NCBI GenBank assembly: GCA_013399895.1
Contig: VXBA01001259.1
Location: 287,561 to 351,560, forward strand
From: Serilophus lunatus
Lineage: Eukaryota; Chordata; Aves; Passeriformes; Eurylaimidae
Direction of reading: 5' to 3'
Length of the DNA stretch: 64,000 nt
This document shows, piece after piece, positions 1 to 12,400 of this stretch; position 1 is the stretch's first letter; each line of letters begins with the position of its first letter. The notes under the pieces are model-generated. The model made no database searches, had not been told where the DNA came from, and was given only the letters and a program-made list of their open reading frames with translations. The translations under genes were made by a program, and so were the position numbers.

Positions 1-157
1 CGCCCGGGCCGGGCTGTCCCTGAGGGAGCGCCGGGGACGGAGAGTCACTGAGGGACAGTCCGGGCTGGACTGTCACTGAGGGACCGCCCGGGCCGGGCTG
101 TCACTGAAGGACCCCCGGGGCGAACAGTCCCCGAGTCACCGAGGGAGGGACACGTCC
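1..157. repeat. 28-bp GC-rich minisatellite, truncated by window edge
   Basis: A motif of the form CTGTCACTGAGGGAC followed by a C/G-rich spacer recurs with its TC core at about positions 17, 45, 73 and 101, an exact 28-base spacing. A degenerate further copy lies near 128-145. The array starts at the window edge, so it probably extends to the left. No coding potential is visible. It abuts CR1 LINE sequence on its right. Confidence 0.8.
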
Positions 158-297
158 TGTCCTTCTTTACACACCTCCGGGGACGGTGACCGCACCACCT
201 CCCTGCGCAGCCCGTGCCCGTGCTTAACCAGCCTTTCGGTGAAGAGATTCCTCATAATGGCCAATCTGAACCTCCTGTGACACAGCTTGGGGCCATT
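158..297 (-). mobile_element. CR1 LINE fragment (antisense), copy A
   Basis: The stretch reads as the reverse complement of an internal part of a CR1 3' region: a cctccggggacggtgac block, a cacctccctg block and a ttcggtgaagagattcct block. The same CR1 segment appears again at about 425-540 in copy B. This is therefore a separate insertion, or a duplicated piece, cut off where copy B's 3' end begins near 298. Confidence 0.75.
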
Positions 298-908
298 TCA
301 CAGAGTCACAGACTTAACTAGGTTGGAAAAGATCGTTGAGATCATCGAGTCCAACCTATTACCTAACACCATCCCGTCATCTAAATCATGGCATTAAGTA
401 CCTCATCCAGTCTTTTTAAACACATCCAGGGACGGTGACACAACCACCTCCCAGGGCAGCCCATTCCAATGGGAAGCCACTCTTTCTGTGAAAGAGTTTT
501 TCCTAACATCCAGTCTAAACTTCCCCTGACGCAGCTTAAGTCGGTGTCCTCTTGTCCTGTCCCTTGTTGCCTGGGAGAAGAGGCCGACCTTGTTACAACC
601 TCTTTTCAGGGAATTGTAGAGATCTGTAAGGTCCCCCCTGAGCCCCCTCCAGGCTGAACACTCCTGGCTCCCTCAGTCGCTCCTCATTGGACTTGTGCTC
701 CAGACCCTTCCCCAGCTCCACTGCCCTTCTCTGGACTCACTCCAGCACCTCAATGTCCTTCCTGAACTGAGGGGCCCAAAACTGGACAGAGGACTCAAGG
801 TGTGGCCTCACCAGTGCCAAGTACAGGGGAAAAATCCCTTCCCTGTCCTGCTGGCCACACTATTCCTGATACAGGCCAGGATGTCATCGGTCTCCTTGGA
901 CACACTCA
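298..908 (-). mobile_element. CR1 LINE 3' portion (antisense), copy B
   Basis: This is a roughly 610-bp 5'-truncated CR1 in reverse orientation. Its 3' end (tcacagagtcacagac, then ggttggaaaagatc) lies at about 298. Reading rightward come the family's familiar blocks: gtccaacc, ccagggacggtgac, ttcctaacatccagtctaa, ccaggctgaac, ctccagcacctcaatgtcc and actggacagaggactcaagg. It is typical of avian genomes. Open frames at 469-657 and 695-982 fall largely within it and are not genes. Confidence 0.9.
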
Positions 909-914
909 AATGGT

Positions 915-1228
915 GGGACGGTGGCCTTGATTTTTCATCAGGAGATGTAGTGATAGGACAAGGAGTAATGGGTACAAATTAAAAGAGAGGAAAAGTAGGT
1001 GAAATATTAAGCAGAGATTTTTCCCTGTGAGGGTGGTGAGGCACTGGAACAGGTTGCCCAGGGAGGTTGTGGATGCCCCAGCCCTGGAACTATTCAAAGC
1101 CAGGTTGGATGGGGCTTGGAGCAAACCAGTTAAATGAGAAGTGTCCCTGCCCATGGCAGAGCAGGAGGGACTAGATGCTCTTCATAGTTCATTCCAACCC
1201 TTTAGCATTCTGTGATTCCATGATTTTT
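915..1228 (+). mobile_element. CR1 LINE 3' end (sense), copy C
   Basis: This is a CR1 3' end in sense orientation: gataggacaaggagtaatgg, then ggtgaggcactggaacagg, ttgcccagggaggttgtgg, gccaggttggatggggcttg and the terminal attctgtgattccatga repeats. It lies directly next to copy B in the opposite orientation. The two therefore form an imperfect inverted repeat over about 300 bp. Confidence 0.9.
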
Positions 1229-4200
1229 ATAAAAAAAAAAAGATTACTAAACTCAATGCAATGTGTAACAATGTCTGCCTGTCTGAAACATGGGCATTCC
1301 CCACCCCATTGCCTGTGGGAATTAAAAACAGGTTCCAGGCCACAACCGAGGTTGGCTTGTGAGTGTGTTGGCATCTGCCACACTGTGATTTCCCACCAGT
1401 GTCTGCCTCCTGCTTCACCTCCTGGGACTCAGCCTTTTTGTGAGCCTCACTTGTCCGTGGCTTAAGCCCTTGAAAGCCTTTCTATTGTTTCCAAAGGATT
1501 ATGGATCAGATCACAACAGTATTGCACAGGAACTTTCCTAAGCGATGCCCCAGCTAACAAAGCCAGAAATGTTGCCAGATTGCTAAAGGATTGTATTACA
1601 AAATCCATGGACATGGACAAAGTGCACGTTTTAATCACATGCTGAAAGGCATAACTCTGACCTAGTATGTCTCTCCACGCCAAATAATGGAGGTTAGGGT
1701 TTAAAATGTGAAAGGGGTGTATTTTGCTTACATTTGAAGATGGCTGAATCACAGTGATTCAGACTTGCCTGAATAATTTTACTCCTCAGCTAAGTATAAA
1801 GCTGCTGAATATGAATAACAGTATGTGATCTGAAATGAAAACCAATGTATATCTAGCAGCTCTGTGTACTTGATAATTCCCACTAATCCACATGAAAATA
1901 TTTATTTGCATGGCGTGTCATTTCAAGAAATCAACAACACAAACCACCAGTTATGGATTCGGAATTCCCTGCCCTCCCAAGGCCCTTTCAACTTCACTTA
2001 ATATTCTCATCTGTAAAGAGGATCTTAAATCTATTTTTGCAATACAGGCTTTGAGATCAGAGGCAATGCCGTAGTATATATTTATATTGCTTTAAGGACA
2101 TGTGGATTAAATGGAATCCATTAAATGGATTTTCAGGTTTAAATACGGGAGTTTACAGACAGGTTTTACAGATGTTGTTTGGGCATGTGAGTATAGTCAC
2201 GGATATCTGCAAATCATTTTGTGCTTGAACACTTCCAGATTCCAAATATTCCAGAAATCCTAGTGCTAGTAAGGCATATCAGATCAAATTAGTACATTTT
2301 TACACACATTCTTTAGAAACTTGTTGCAGTGTTTAGGACTCTCGATTTCAGTTAAATTAAAAAAATTATGTCTAAACTGGAATATCAGGCACACGGGATG
2401 CAGGAAGATGACACCTACTGGATACTTTGAATTTTGCAATTTGCACTACAAACTTTCAAATGAGGAATAATAAACCAAATCCAGCTCTTATGCACAAGCA
2501 AATGGCTACTGAATTCATTTCAGTTATAGATACAAATGCAGGGGAATTTGGCATAGAGTTAAATACAGTCTCAACTTCTTTGTACGTTTGGGAGTTAAAT
2601 GCCCTTCCCAGTAGGTTGATACTAATGCTCCTATAAAAAAAGGTTTTCTTGGTTGAGGACTTCTGCAATTTCTTGTACATAACTAAAATACAAATTAAGC
2701 AGAAAGCTCAGTTATTTATCTGTATAGATTAATTGTTAAGGGCAAATAGTCCTGACTCCAGATGAAGGTTGTTCCCTGTATCACTGTGCCAGGCGTACCT
2801 GCCCTGACTTGGTGTCAAGTGTCAAGCCTACGCCCATGACAAGGCAGCACAAAGAACAAGCCCTGGGGAGCTGTTTCATAATAAATAAGAGCTTGAGGCT
2901 CAAAAATGCTTTCAGAATAATTTAATACACCTCCTGTATCAGACTGACCCAGACAGGCCGAGTCTATTTCAATAAAAAGTCACTGGAATTTTTGGATGTT
3001 CTGTCCATATAGATGTGGCAGAAGGTTGAGGTTTTACTCTGTGTCATGTAAAAATGATTTTGGGGGTATTTTTGACAGTCTAGAGTGACCAACATTCAAC
3101 TAATTTTTTTCAAAAGCTATCAACATTTTTCAATTTGAGATTTTTAGAACAAGAGGAACTGTATAAATACAAATTATCAGCTGTGTAGGTAACATGCCCG
3201 GAATTAACTGGACATGATCTTTATTATCTTCTGGAATGGTAGAACTGCCTGTTTTCTCTTCCAGTCTGACTAAGCATGTTTAGGGGCTGTGCCCATATAT
3301 TATGGCCAAATATAAAACCACTTTTTGTCAAAACAGCTTTGGAGTTCTTAAAACTCCATTTTCTTAAGTGCTCTTATGAACCCATCAAGCCAAAGGCTTT
3401 ATTGGATTAATGCCAGTGCTCACATTAGATATTGAAAAATCACATGGTCTTGCAAAAATCACATTTTATAAATAAAAAGAATAAAAATGCAGGGAGGATT
3501 TTAAGAATATTGGCTTTTTCTCTGACCACAAGACCCTGAAAAACTAAATATTCACAATACCTTTGCCTTTAAATACTCCGTGTAAATTTAGCCCAATTCA
3601 CTAACTAATTTTTCACTAATTCACCGACTAATTTTCGTCAGAATGAAAGCAGTTGGCTGCTAAGAAAAACAGTGCAAATGTGCAAGTCGAAAAATGCATT
3701 TTAGTTTGCAATGAATGCAGCAATCCATTAACTATTTCCAAATTTAATTTCTCCTTCCCAGATGCCTTTTGCGGTTAATTCCCTAATACCGTTTTTCATT
3801 CCTTTTACAAGAACAAAGCTCTGTACATCTGTATATGTTGCATTTGGTCCTAACAGCTTTTTTATTACAATCACCAAGAACTGAATTTTTGACTGAAATA
3901 AAAAACAAAGACTCACGAAAGGAACCTAATGCAGATATTTTTCTCCTAGGATGATATTCTAACACAGAAGAGACCAATCTGCATCTCTTAAAAGCCAAAT
4001 ACCAATGTTTTATTAATGTAAGCTGTGGTGGATACAGCACTCAGCTGTGCCTTGGTGAAGCTGCTCATTGCAGAGAACAGCCTGTGCCATCAGCCCTGCC
4101 TGCAGCAGCACCCTGGCATTGTCAGCATGTGCTCTCCTGAGGAGTCACTGAGCGAAGCAGCAGAGAGATGCACAGATAAGAGATTTTTGTATATGGCACT

Positions 4201-4682
4201 TCCTATGTGGGACTGGAAAAATATTTAAGAGCAAGGTACTGCAGCTTAAGGTTCAACGGAAACAATTTGCATTCATGTGACTATTTTTAATATTATAATT
4301 AAAGACACCAGTAGTCTTTACACAAGAATAGTTTATATCTGTGCCTTCTTTTGAAGAGAAAAAAAGAGGAAATCAAGGCACCATATGAAAAGCTAATGTA
4401 AAACCTGTAAATATTGCTATTCACCTAGGCACCTTTTGAATATATTAAGAATTTCCCTATAAAAATTAATGTGGTTAAGATTAGTTATTATATTAGGTTT
4501 GGGGTTTATTCCTTCTCTACAGCTAAATGCCATGGACTCGAATAGCATTTCTTAAAAGATGTGAGGAGAGCAGAAATCTATTTACTAATAGTAAACATTT
4601 AGCAAAACAAATTGCAATAATTTGTTTGTGTAAAAGACTGATTTTGATTTCTGATCTGCTTGAAGTGACACTGTCTGTAACA
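1229..4682. other. Intergenic AT-rich DNA, no gene seen
   Basis: Only short chance open frames (at most about 96 codons) are present, without recognisable protein similarity or splice-supported continuation. A short A-run at about 1211-1221 marks the CR1 tail boundary on the left. Small imperfect palindromes and duplications (for example near 2110-2135 and 3598-3640) are unremarkable. Confidence 0.6.
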
Positions 4683-5199
4683 CATGAACACTGCATCTAG
4701 CCCTGGGGTCCCCAGAACAGGAATGACATGGACTTACTGGAGTGAGTCCAGAGGAGGCCATGAGATGATTAGAGGGATGGGGCACCTCTGCTATGAGGAA
4801 AGACTGAGAGAATGGGATTGTTCAGCCTGGAGAAGAGAAAGCTTCAGAGTGACCTGATTGTGGCCTTCCAGTGCCTGAAGGGAGTCCAAAAGGAAGATGG
4901 AGAGAGAATTTTTATAAGGGATGTAGTGACAAGACAAGGAGGAATGGATTCAAATCGAAAGAGAGTAGGTTTAGATTAGAGTCTAGGAGAAAATTGAGGT
5001 ACTGGAACAGGTTGTCCAGAGAAGCTGTGGGTACCCCATCCTTGAAGTGTTCAGGGCCAAGTTGAACAGGGCTCTGAACAACCTGATCTCACGAAAAGGT
5101 GTCCGTGTCCACAGCAAGGGAGCTGGAACAAGACGATCTTTAAGGTCCCTTCCAATCCAGGACATTCTGTGATCCCATGATTCTATGAGATTCCATGAG
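4683..5199 (+). mobile_element. CR1 LINE 3' portion (sense), copy D
   Basis: This is a 5'-truncated CR1 in sense orientation. Recognisable blocks are ggtccccagaacaggaatga, ttcagcctggagaagagaaag, gacaaggaggaatggattca, ggtactggaacaggttgtcc and aaggtcccttccaatccag. It closes with the 3' octamer-like repeats attctgtgatcccatgattc, repeated to about 5199. The short open frames across it are repeat-derived. Confidence 0.92.
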
Positions 5200-5227
5200 G
5201 TTGCCAGCCAGGGCCCTGCCCAGCTCC

Positions 5228-5269
5228 TGCCCAGGGCACCGTGCCCAGGGCACCATGCTCAGGGCAGCG
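5228..5269. repeat. 14-bp tandem repeat, three copies
   Basis: The unit TGCCCAGGGCACCG/A repeats at 5228, 5242 and 5256, with the last copy diverged by a few bases. It lies about 30 bp past the end of CR1 copy D. Confidence 0.85.
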
Positions 5270-8200
5270 TTCCCGCCTGCCTTTCTCAGCTGCTGAGGCC
5301 TTTGGGAAATGCACAACTTTAAGATTGCTCCTCCCTGATCCTTCACCTACACTGTTGTTGTTGTTCTTTTGTTTTCCAAGCACTACATGGAGGAGTACCT
5401 GCCTCTCCTAAGACACCACACACACACACATTGTGGCTCCTGCTACAGAGGTTTGCCTTCTTTTCCAGAGCTGATGACTATGTATTCCACTCCTAATTGG
5501 AAGACATAACTAAGCAAGCAAAAAGAAAGCTTGAATAAAGATCCTTTATTTCAGTATTGCCATGTATTCCTTTGTCTCCTGCCATGGTTTTTGAGTGTTT
5601 GAATGCATCTTGCTTGAGGCAGGCAGTATTATGTGCTTGCCTATTTGGTGTCATGCCCTCTCTTAGTGATTTTCCCAGTCCCCCTAATCCTCTTATTAAT
5701 TCATAATAGAAAAGACAGCATGCTTTCCTACAAATTACATACTCAGTAAAAACAACTTTAGAAAGTTATAGTAGTAAAATATATTAAAAATATTTCAGCG
5801 TAGATGCTGGAAATTTGTCCTAGGAATTGATGTTAATTATGTCTTTGCTGAAGCTGTTCTTGGCTGGTACTTCTTGTAATAGAAGTTCAATATCAATTTG
5901 TTCAAAAAAAAAAAAGTGCCTGCTAAAACAGGTGGGAAACTGGTACACCCTGACAGCTGGTGCACCTCATTCTTTCAATTGCCAGACAACAGCTCAGAAA
6001 CCCTGACTGAGAGGGAGAAATGGAAATGATTGTGGTATTTTGTGTGGAGCACGTGGAATAGTATGCACTGCCATCAGAGCAGTTTCTCACCTCAGCCATG
6101 ATTTGTGTAAAGGTAGGAAATAAAATGCAGATCTAGTGTTAATTTTTAGCTTCATTAATGAAAATTTTCTCTTTGAACTGACTAATTAAATTTCAGCTGT
6201 ACATATAGAACCACGTTCTGTATGTTATTTTTTCTAGCTAATGAAAATAATTATGCATTACACTCTTTTTTTTCCCTTATGAGGCGGTGTGTGGCTGCAC
6301 GTGTGGAATTTGTTACCACTGAAAGGCATGATCTGTCTTTTCTAATTCAATCTATGCAAAGCAAGGCCTTGTAGGACTGTTTCGCTCAGTAACATTTGGA
6401 ATTTAGTTGTAGAACCCTTGAGTTACAAAGTGAAATAACAAAAGGTAAGGCAAATTCCTTCAACTTAGGGCTCAACATTAATTTTATGATTTGTGCTACT
6501 TGTTTTGTGAAGGACAAAAGTGGAGAGAATCAGAATTTTACTGATTACTAGACATACCACAGCAAAAACTGTGGTCTTACTGAAAAACCCTGCCTTACAG
6601 AGGAAATCCCATTTGTGGAAACACCAGTCTCCCTGTCACTCATGAGCTTAGCCTTGCCTGCCAGAGCTTGCCTCTGCTTCTCAGTAGGACTACATTCAGC
6701 ATTTCTAGTCTTGAGGTTCATGCCGTAATTCCCACTCTCACCGAATTCCACTGTCAGTACAAGGTCTTGACGTAAAAAATTGTAGTGTAAAAACTAAATT
6801 TTCTGGTCACATTTAGGACAATCCTGCCCCTAGTTCCCCTACTTTCTGCATCTCTGCATCCGCAGTCCTACAGAAGAGCTGGTTGCCAATCTGTATGTAG
6901 TTAACACAGTTAGCTGATGTAAGACTGGTTCTAAACAATTGACTGTGTCGGCTGCTCTCAGTTGGAGTGGTTTTTTTAGTTTTAATATATCAATGAAGCA
7001 TATTAGAAAGAATAATTTTCTGGTTTTATCTAAATGTCTCCTTTCAACTTGGAAAATACTCTGAGCACATTTGCAGACATGAAGACAAATAAAACCTCAT
7101 ACAAATCCTTATGAATCAAGAGAGAGGAGTTTTGCACAGCTTGAAAGCTAAATTCTCCTGTGATAGGGGAACTTCATATCCTAAAGCAAAATTTAATTTT
7201 AACCTGTTTGCTTGGTTGATTGTGTTAACAGTTGGAAAAGCCCTTGTGGTACAGACACTTCAGAGTGCATTTCCAGCCAGCCCTGTGATGCTTGGTGGCC
7301 TGGCCAGAAGATGGCAAGCGTGTTTTGTGAGAGAAGGGAAGTGTGCCAGGCAGACAGGTGTTCTGGTAAGAATCAAACAACTCACAATCAAGACTAGAAA
7401 CGCTAATATAATTTATATGATCCTCGTAATGGTTGAACTGTAAGATAATGAAAGAGACAAAACTGGCAATAATTTACAGCTGCATATGCACAGAGGGAGG
7501 AAGAGCTGTGGGAGACAAAACTCTCTGATCCCACTGGCATCACTGATGTGGGATGTGCTCCTGAGGGACATGGCGTGGTGCCAGCCTTGCACCTGTGCTG
7601 CCCCACATTTAGTGTCTGGCTCTGCAAGAGCAGTGCTGAAAGAGCCGCAAAAGAATCCCACACAAGTTATAAATTGTACCCATCATCTCCTCCCAGCTCT
7701 GGGCTTTCTGACTCAGCATCCACTCTCATAATGGGCAGGAAATGTCTTTTCTTGCCTTATGAAATAACAGTGAATTACAAACTGCTGTTAATGGTTTGCT
7801 TTGCTCTCCTTCTATTTCCTTCTTGCCTTCCATACATTTGGCACAGGGAGGGGCAAGGACTGGCATGCAGTGAATTTAGATACTGTTTGACAACTTGACT
7901 CTTCTCCTGCTCAGCTACAAAAAACTGGCAATTCCTGAATCCTTTCCAGAGTGGCAAGCAGTGCTTTTACTTCCTTAGAAGTAGAGTAAATCTGCCCAGT
8001 GTTCCAGCCACTAGTAAATGGATAAAGCTCTTAGCTTATCAACTAATTTTTGAATTGGCTGGAAGTGCAGATTTAAGAAAGCAAAGAACCTGCTTCCCAG
8101 TAGAGGCTGAACATTCAGTTTCTACAAAGCTCCTGTTCACTGACCGGGTATACTCTGTGTTCATAGAGATGGGAGATCATGCCATAGTTTCAGACCAGGC

Positions 8201-9354
8201 ATGCAAGAAGGGTTACCAAGGAGTTTCACTATAGTTGTAAGGTACTCCATTCTATTAGGGAGCTGAATTTCTGGCAGTGATTTTAATTTGTAGGCTTTAA
8301 CTGGTCTTTCAGATATCCTGGGCACAGGCCACTGGTTCCCTGAAGGGTCAGGACAGAGGTCTTGAACTTAATTACATTTTGTGATGGCAACTGTCATAGA
8401 GAGCCAAGGACAGTGTTGTGAAGAGATGAGGCAATATTATGTATTTATCAAAGATTTTAGGGTCAGACCTGCTTTGATCCTGCTGAGATGTCACAGATGT
8501 GTGAATAACTGAATCTCAGTCACTGTTCTCCAGGACAGAAGGAGCCTCTTATGTCAATGAAGGCAGTAGCTGGAACACTGGGGTAGGTATGTGAGACGTT
8601 GCTACTACTGAGGAATACAAGAGACTTACATTAAGAATTTGATTACTTGCAGATGTGCATTTTCAGCAGGAGATTCAAAGGCACAAGACATTTCCCACTG
8701 CTGGAAACTCTTTTGAGTGTGGTACTGGGGCCTCAGACAACATATTGGGTGCACCTTGTGCACACTAAGCCACGGTGGTAATTGTGAGTGATGGTGCAGA
8801 ATGTGCAGTTACAAGAGTAGAAAACCATTTTTTCTGCAAGAAATACTACAAGGAGTAAGGGATCATTTCACTTAGAAGCCTTTCCTGTCTGGAAGAGGCA
8901 TATTTTCACAGAGAAACATCCCAGAGCTTGGATGTTTCTCCTTCTCCAGCATTGCAGAGCAGTTAACTCCCTGACAAGCAAGTTTTTTCACAGACAACCT
9001 TGGAGCCCTTATGAGGAGGGGCCAGGCAAGGCATTAAGAAGGCCCAGAAAGGAGAAAGCTTTGCGTTCTTTTCATGGCTGGTGTTTGACACCATAAGGAC
9101 TGTTAGCTTTAATGCTCTTTAGTTTTTTAGTGTTCTCACCTTTGGAAATAAGTTTTTCTAGCTACTTCTACTGCCTGCCATTCTGGAGGTACCTGCATTA
9201 TCTTTATTCAGTTTTGAGGATTCCTGATGCTTGGACTGGAGTCATTGAAGCAGGTTCCAGGGAGCTACATTCACTTATGGAGCAGACAGAGAATGGATCA
9301 TCTGTGAAACTTCATTTTTCCTTCATTGTACAGGGTAGGCTCAAGCACTAATGC
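5270..9354. other. Intergenic DNA, no gene seen
   Basis: A short (CA)7 tract lies at 5417-5430 and an A-run at about 5905-5916. The longest open frames (110 codons at 7111-7443 and 116 codons at 7548-7898) overlap other frames on both strands, show no family I recognise, and have no convincing splice context. Confidence 0.55.
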
Positions 9355-9436
9355 TGTCCAAACACTCCAATCACTTTTGACACACTTGGACTCAATGATC
9401 TGAGAGGTCTTTTCCAACCTAAACAACTCTATGCTT
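9355..9436 (+). mobile_element. Probable CR1 3' tail fragment
   Basis: The run ttggactcaatgatctgag followed by aggtcttttccaacctaaac and aactctatgctt matches the terminal segment of CR1 elements in sense orientation. The upstream body is too diverged for me to place its left edge. Confidence 0.55.
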
Positions 9437-12400
9437 CTTTAACTTTGCCTGCAGAGGAGCTAAGGAGTGGGAACGAATTTTTGGGAAAGAATACTGATGC
9501 AAACAAAATAGAACATACCACAAAGAGAGGAAAGAGGTTTTTTCCATGCATTCCCACTATGGTTAAGACTTTTATTAACCTGATTTCCATATGCATATTC
9601 TGAGCATCTAGGAATGTCACAAATAAGGAATGAAACAGAAATTTTAGATATTTAAGTAGGTGAAAGTGTGCGAGGAAATGAATCAGGAAAGATTGATTTC
9701 TTCTGCTTATTTGACAATACAGCAGCTTTACAATAAGTTTCAAATATTCCTGCCAAGGATGTTATATTATACAAGGTTGAGGAAGAAAGCATTACCCCTT
9801 TATCTCCATTACTTCATTTAAAGTAAGATTTATTTCTTTTACTTAAAAGCATTGCAGCCTTCAAACCAAAACATATCCATCTACCAGCTGATTTTTTGAG
9901 GAAAAAATGTCCAGTAGGGATCATATTGTCTGCATTACCTTTGACAACAGGAAAAAAAGCAGATGACATAATATATAGTAAAGGATTATTCAATTAGGTA
10001 TTACAGAAAGCTTTCCATCTCCAAAGGCAGCTCAGCACAATGATGAGCTTCCTAATCAACTGTGAAAATTGTACCATTGATGGGTTTTATAACAGCAAGG
10101 TAGAGAAATAGCTTATTTTAATACTTTGCATCGGTGTATTGATGTACTGAACATTCATAATTCATATCTATATAGTAAATAATGAAGTGTTTTAATGTTT
10201 GTATTGTGCTACTGTGATGTGCTCTGTTCTGGTCTGTTCTAGTCTGTTCTATTCTACTCCATTCTATTTAGCTGCGCAGCATTGTTTCATGGTGCTTTGA
10301 ATTGGGATAGGCATCCTGTTGGAAAAAAACGTGGAGGGAAAAATTTTTTCCCTTCTACTGGCTGGGCAGCTCCTCTGTCAGTGTTTCCACACAAGGTTTG
10401 TGCCAGGACTGCTTTTGGAGAAATGTTTCTGGAATTGCACCCTCAGTCTGGCATGACAATTCCTACAAGAGGATTTATTTGCACTGTCAGCAAAAAAATA
10501 TGCTGTGTTCTCCTTTCTGAGAGCCAAATTCTTGGCCCCTACACAGAGTCTTGTTAAACAGGATTCACTCTCTACTGCTCAATGCCATGAGAAACCTTTT
10601 CAAAGTTGTGATGGATGATTCTAGGAGCAGCTTTCACTCCTGAATGCCCCCTCCTATTACTCCCAGGTGTTTTGGCCAGGGTGTCTGTAGTGCTGCTACG
10701 TGAGTCATGCTCTCTCTGCTCAACAATCTCTGAACTCCTCCCAAGAGGTGATAATGTGGAGGGCTCACACTGGCTTTAGGAGGATTTGGGTCAGGCCATC
10801 TGGGTAAATTTCTTGATCTCTTCAAACCAATGGACTTCTGTGCTGCTGGTGAAATGGGTGGTTCCTTGTTTTATCCTTGGCCTCCCTTCCTCCCAGCACG
10901 GAGCTCATGTGGCTACTCAGTGAACCAGACTATGGACAGAACATCCTTCTCCTCCACCCCAGCTCCAAGATTAGTGTTTCCTGATTTGCATTATCCCTTC
11001 AACACAGGACTGCAACTGCTGGCCTCAGGAAGCAGATGGGATCACAGACAAAAGGCAGAGATAAGGACAGATCAACCTTGCTGAGCAGTGATGGAGATCC
11101 TTTGAAAACTTGTCTATATCATTTCTCATCATCAATGTCCCAAAAACTTGCAGTTCATAGATGGTAAAGATTGTGACTATAGGAGCCAACAGCTTCAGTA
11201 GCCTTTCCATTATCATTCCTTGACTGGAAGGAATATCTCTCGGGAGTTAAGATTGGACTTTTTAACAAAGCAAAATATTAAAATTAAAAAAACCCAACCC
11301 CAACCCTGAAAACCCACATTAATCCCTTCTGGTAAAGCTCTTCACAGGGAAAAAGTATGGACTGACTGGCTCACACTCTAAACCAGACATGGCTGCAATA
11401 ATGGTGGAAGGGAGGAGAAAGCCATAGAAAGAGCTTAATAGAGTAGACCTCAGAGTAATGCATCTGACTATCCAAGGCTGAGTGGCCCATCCCGTTATTA
11501 CTCTCTCTCTCTGCTGCAGACCTTTGCAGCACTTCATTTGCTTTTTTTTTTTTTTTTTAAAGCCAATTTAAAAATAGAAACTGTTATGAGTGGAATGTTT
11601 TTCTTCTGGTATTGGAAGGCAACAGCTGTAAGAATTATAAATGTGACACTGGAAAATGATTCATAGGTATGTGTGTTTATGAACTTTGCATATTCTGAAG
11701 CCAAATTAATATCTAGAAAATGCAAAATAATTGTAGCTGTTACTCAAAGTCTGTTGTACAGGGGCCACCTATAGTGTTGGTATCATTTCATCTGTGTTAA
11801 GCATTCTTACGGCTGTTTTGAAACACCCATTCCTGTTCCAACCTGGTTATGTTGCCAGATTTAATCAATATTCTGTCAAGATTTTTGTCTCTACAGCTGG
11901 GATAATATACTGCTTTTACCTTTTCATCTTTTAGATTTTGTGGATTGGAATAACATCCAGAATTTATATAATAAATAATTTATATAATGGAATAACATTT
12001 AGCCATAAGGACAAATTATCAGGTATTGTCAGATTGTTGAGCTCAGTGGAATTAAGGAAACCAGCTGAGTTCATGACAAATGGGAAAAATTTCTATGGAA
12101 TTATTTCTCAAAAATCAAGCACAGGTGTCTAAATCTAAATGTTTTCCTTCAACTCTCAGGAGAAAATAACTGCAGCCATTTCCCTTGTTCCCTTCTATGA
12201 TAACATAAGACATTACATTAATAAGAGCAACTTGTATAAATTCTGGCAATACTGTGGCGTGCACTGCATGGTCTGCAGTCAGTGCACATTCAGTTGGAAG
12301 CCTCCTGGGCGGGATCTCACCTCAGTCAATGAAAATTGACTGAACTGAGGGATAGGATGTGGAGCACTTTTATTTGAAATGAAGCCTGTCAGGAATTTTT

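Noticed and set aside
7111..7898. Open frames of 110 and 116 codons
   Set aside because: They overlap opposite-strand frames of similar size, have no recognised domain, and lack splice or promoter context.
11288..11312. Telomere-like AACCCAACCCCAACCCTG patch
   Set aside because: Not the CCCTAA hexamer, too short and irregular to call an interstitial telomeric repeat.
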